A DNA stretch of 22,350 nucleotides from DASPWV01 sp046727855. GTDB taxonomy: Bacteria > Acidobacteriota > Vicinamibacteria > Vicinamibacterales > UBA2999. The stretch spans positions 1 to 22,350 of the forward strand of contig JBKPDL010000144.1 in the NCBI GenBank assembly GCA_046727855.1, read 5' to 3'. Positions within the stretch are counted from its first letter, which is position 1, and every line of letters begins with the position of its first letter. The notes beneath the pieces are model-generated. The model saw only the letters and a program-made list of their open reading frames with translations, was not told where the DNA came from and did not search any database. Both the position numbers and the translations under genes were made by a program. Shown here one piece after another: positions 22,260-22,350 of this stretch.

Positions 22260-22350
22260 ATGGCGAAAGAGAAATTTGATCGGTCCAAACCACACGTCAA
22301 CGTTGGAACCATTGGCCACATCGACCACGGCAAGACCACGCTGACAGCGG
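22260..22350 (+). CDS. tuf: Elongation factor Tu, N-terminal fragment (cut by window end)
   Basis: The visible 30 codons read [20 protein letters not shown] followed by [10 protein letters not shown], the universal EF-Tu start with the P-loop GHIDHGKT. The usual Val of GHVDHGK is Ile. EF-Tu carries aminoacyl-tRNA to the ribosome. The gene continues beyond 22350. The 180-bp gap after tRNA-Thr(GGT) contains a hairpin, ACCCTT/GAGGGT near 22154-22170, and a purine-rich stretch before the ATG, but no clear separate promoter, so co-transcription with the tRNAs is likely. Confidence 0.96.

Overview
The window is a dense stretch of high-GC bacterial chromosome carrying almost only housekeeping genes. 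Gene content and order suggest a Gram-negative, didermic bacterium, most likely a member of the Acidobacteriota (perhaps Vicinamibacteria-like). The reasons are the fused ispDF, the LolB-type lipoprotein, the rpsF-rpsR-rplI-dnaB run and the many short-word repeats between genes. The phylum is an inference; no rRNA gene is present to test it.

Layout. (1) 35-6961: TPR protein, LolB-like lipoprotein, ispE, tRNA-Gln(TTG), prs, rplY and pth, an order also known from gamma-proteobacteria such as Pseudomonas. (2) 7043-9791: rpsF, rpsR, rplI, a rho-independent terminator, then dnaB. (3) 9827-14815: alr, radA, a membrane-anchored PIN-TRAM protein and a PlsC-type acyltransferase. (4) 14833-16833, minus strand: a two-gene operon of a DedA protein and a sodium:dicarboxylate/glutamate-type symporter, convergent with plsC across a shared inverted repeat. 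(5) 16908-21293: a B3/B4-domain protein overlapping ispDF, then gltX, a 308-bp gap with a possible structured RNA, and rlmB. (6) 21392 to the end: tRNA-Thr(TGT), tRNA-Tyr(GTA), tRNA-Gly(TCC), tRNA-Thr(GGT) and the first 30 codons of tuf, the same tRNA order as the E. coli thrU-tyrU-glyT-thrT-tufB operon.

The genes serve translation (tRNAs, L25, S6, S18, L9, Pth, GluRS, RlmB, EF-Tu), replication and repair (DnaB, RadA), isoprenoid precursor synthesis (IspD, IspE and IspF activities), nucleotide and cell-wall precursors (Prs, Alr) and envelope assembly (LolB-like, PlsC-like, DedA). There is no sign of a phage, transposon, CRISPR array or defence system.

The unusual material lies between the genes. 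Many spacers carry a tandem word of 7-16 bp, often with inverted copies that could fold into long hairpins. One array runs into the 5' end of the LolB-like gene and seems to encode part of its signal peptide. A second repeat type is a compact hairpin beginning with a shared CACCTGT-type lead. The best candidate for something undescribed is the 182-nt element at 20311-20492, whose ends can form a helix of about 26 base pairs around several smaller hairpins.
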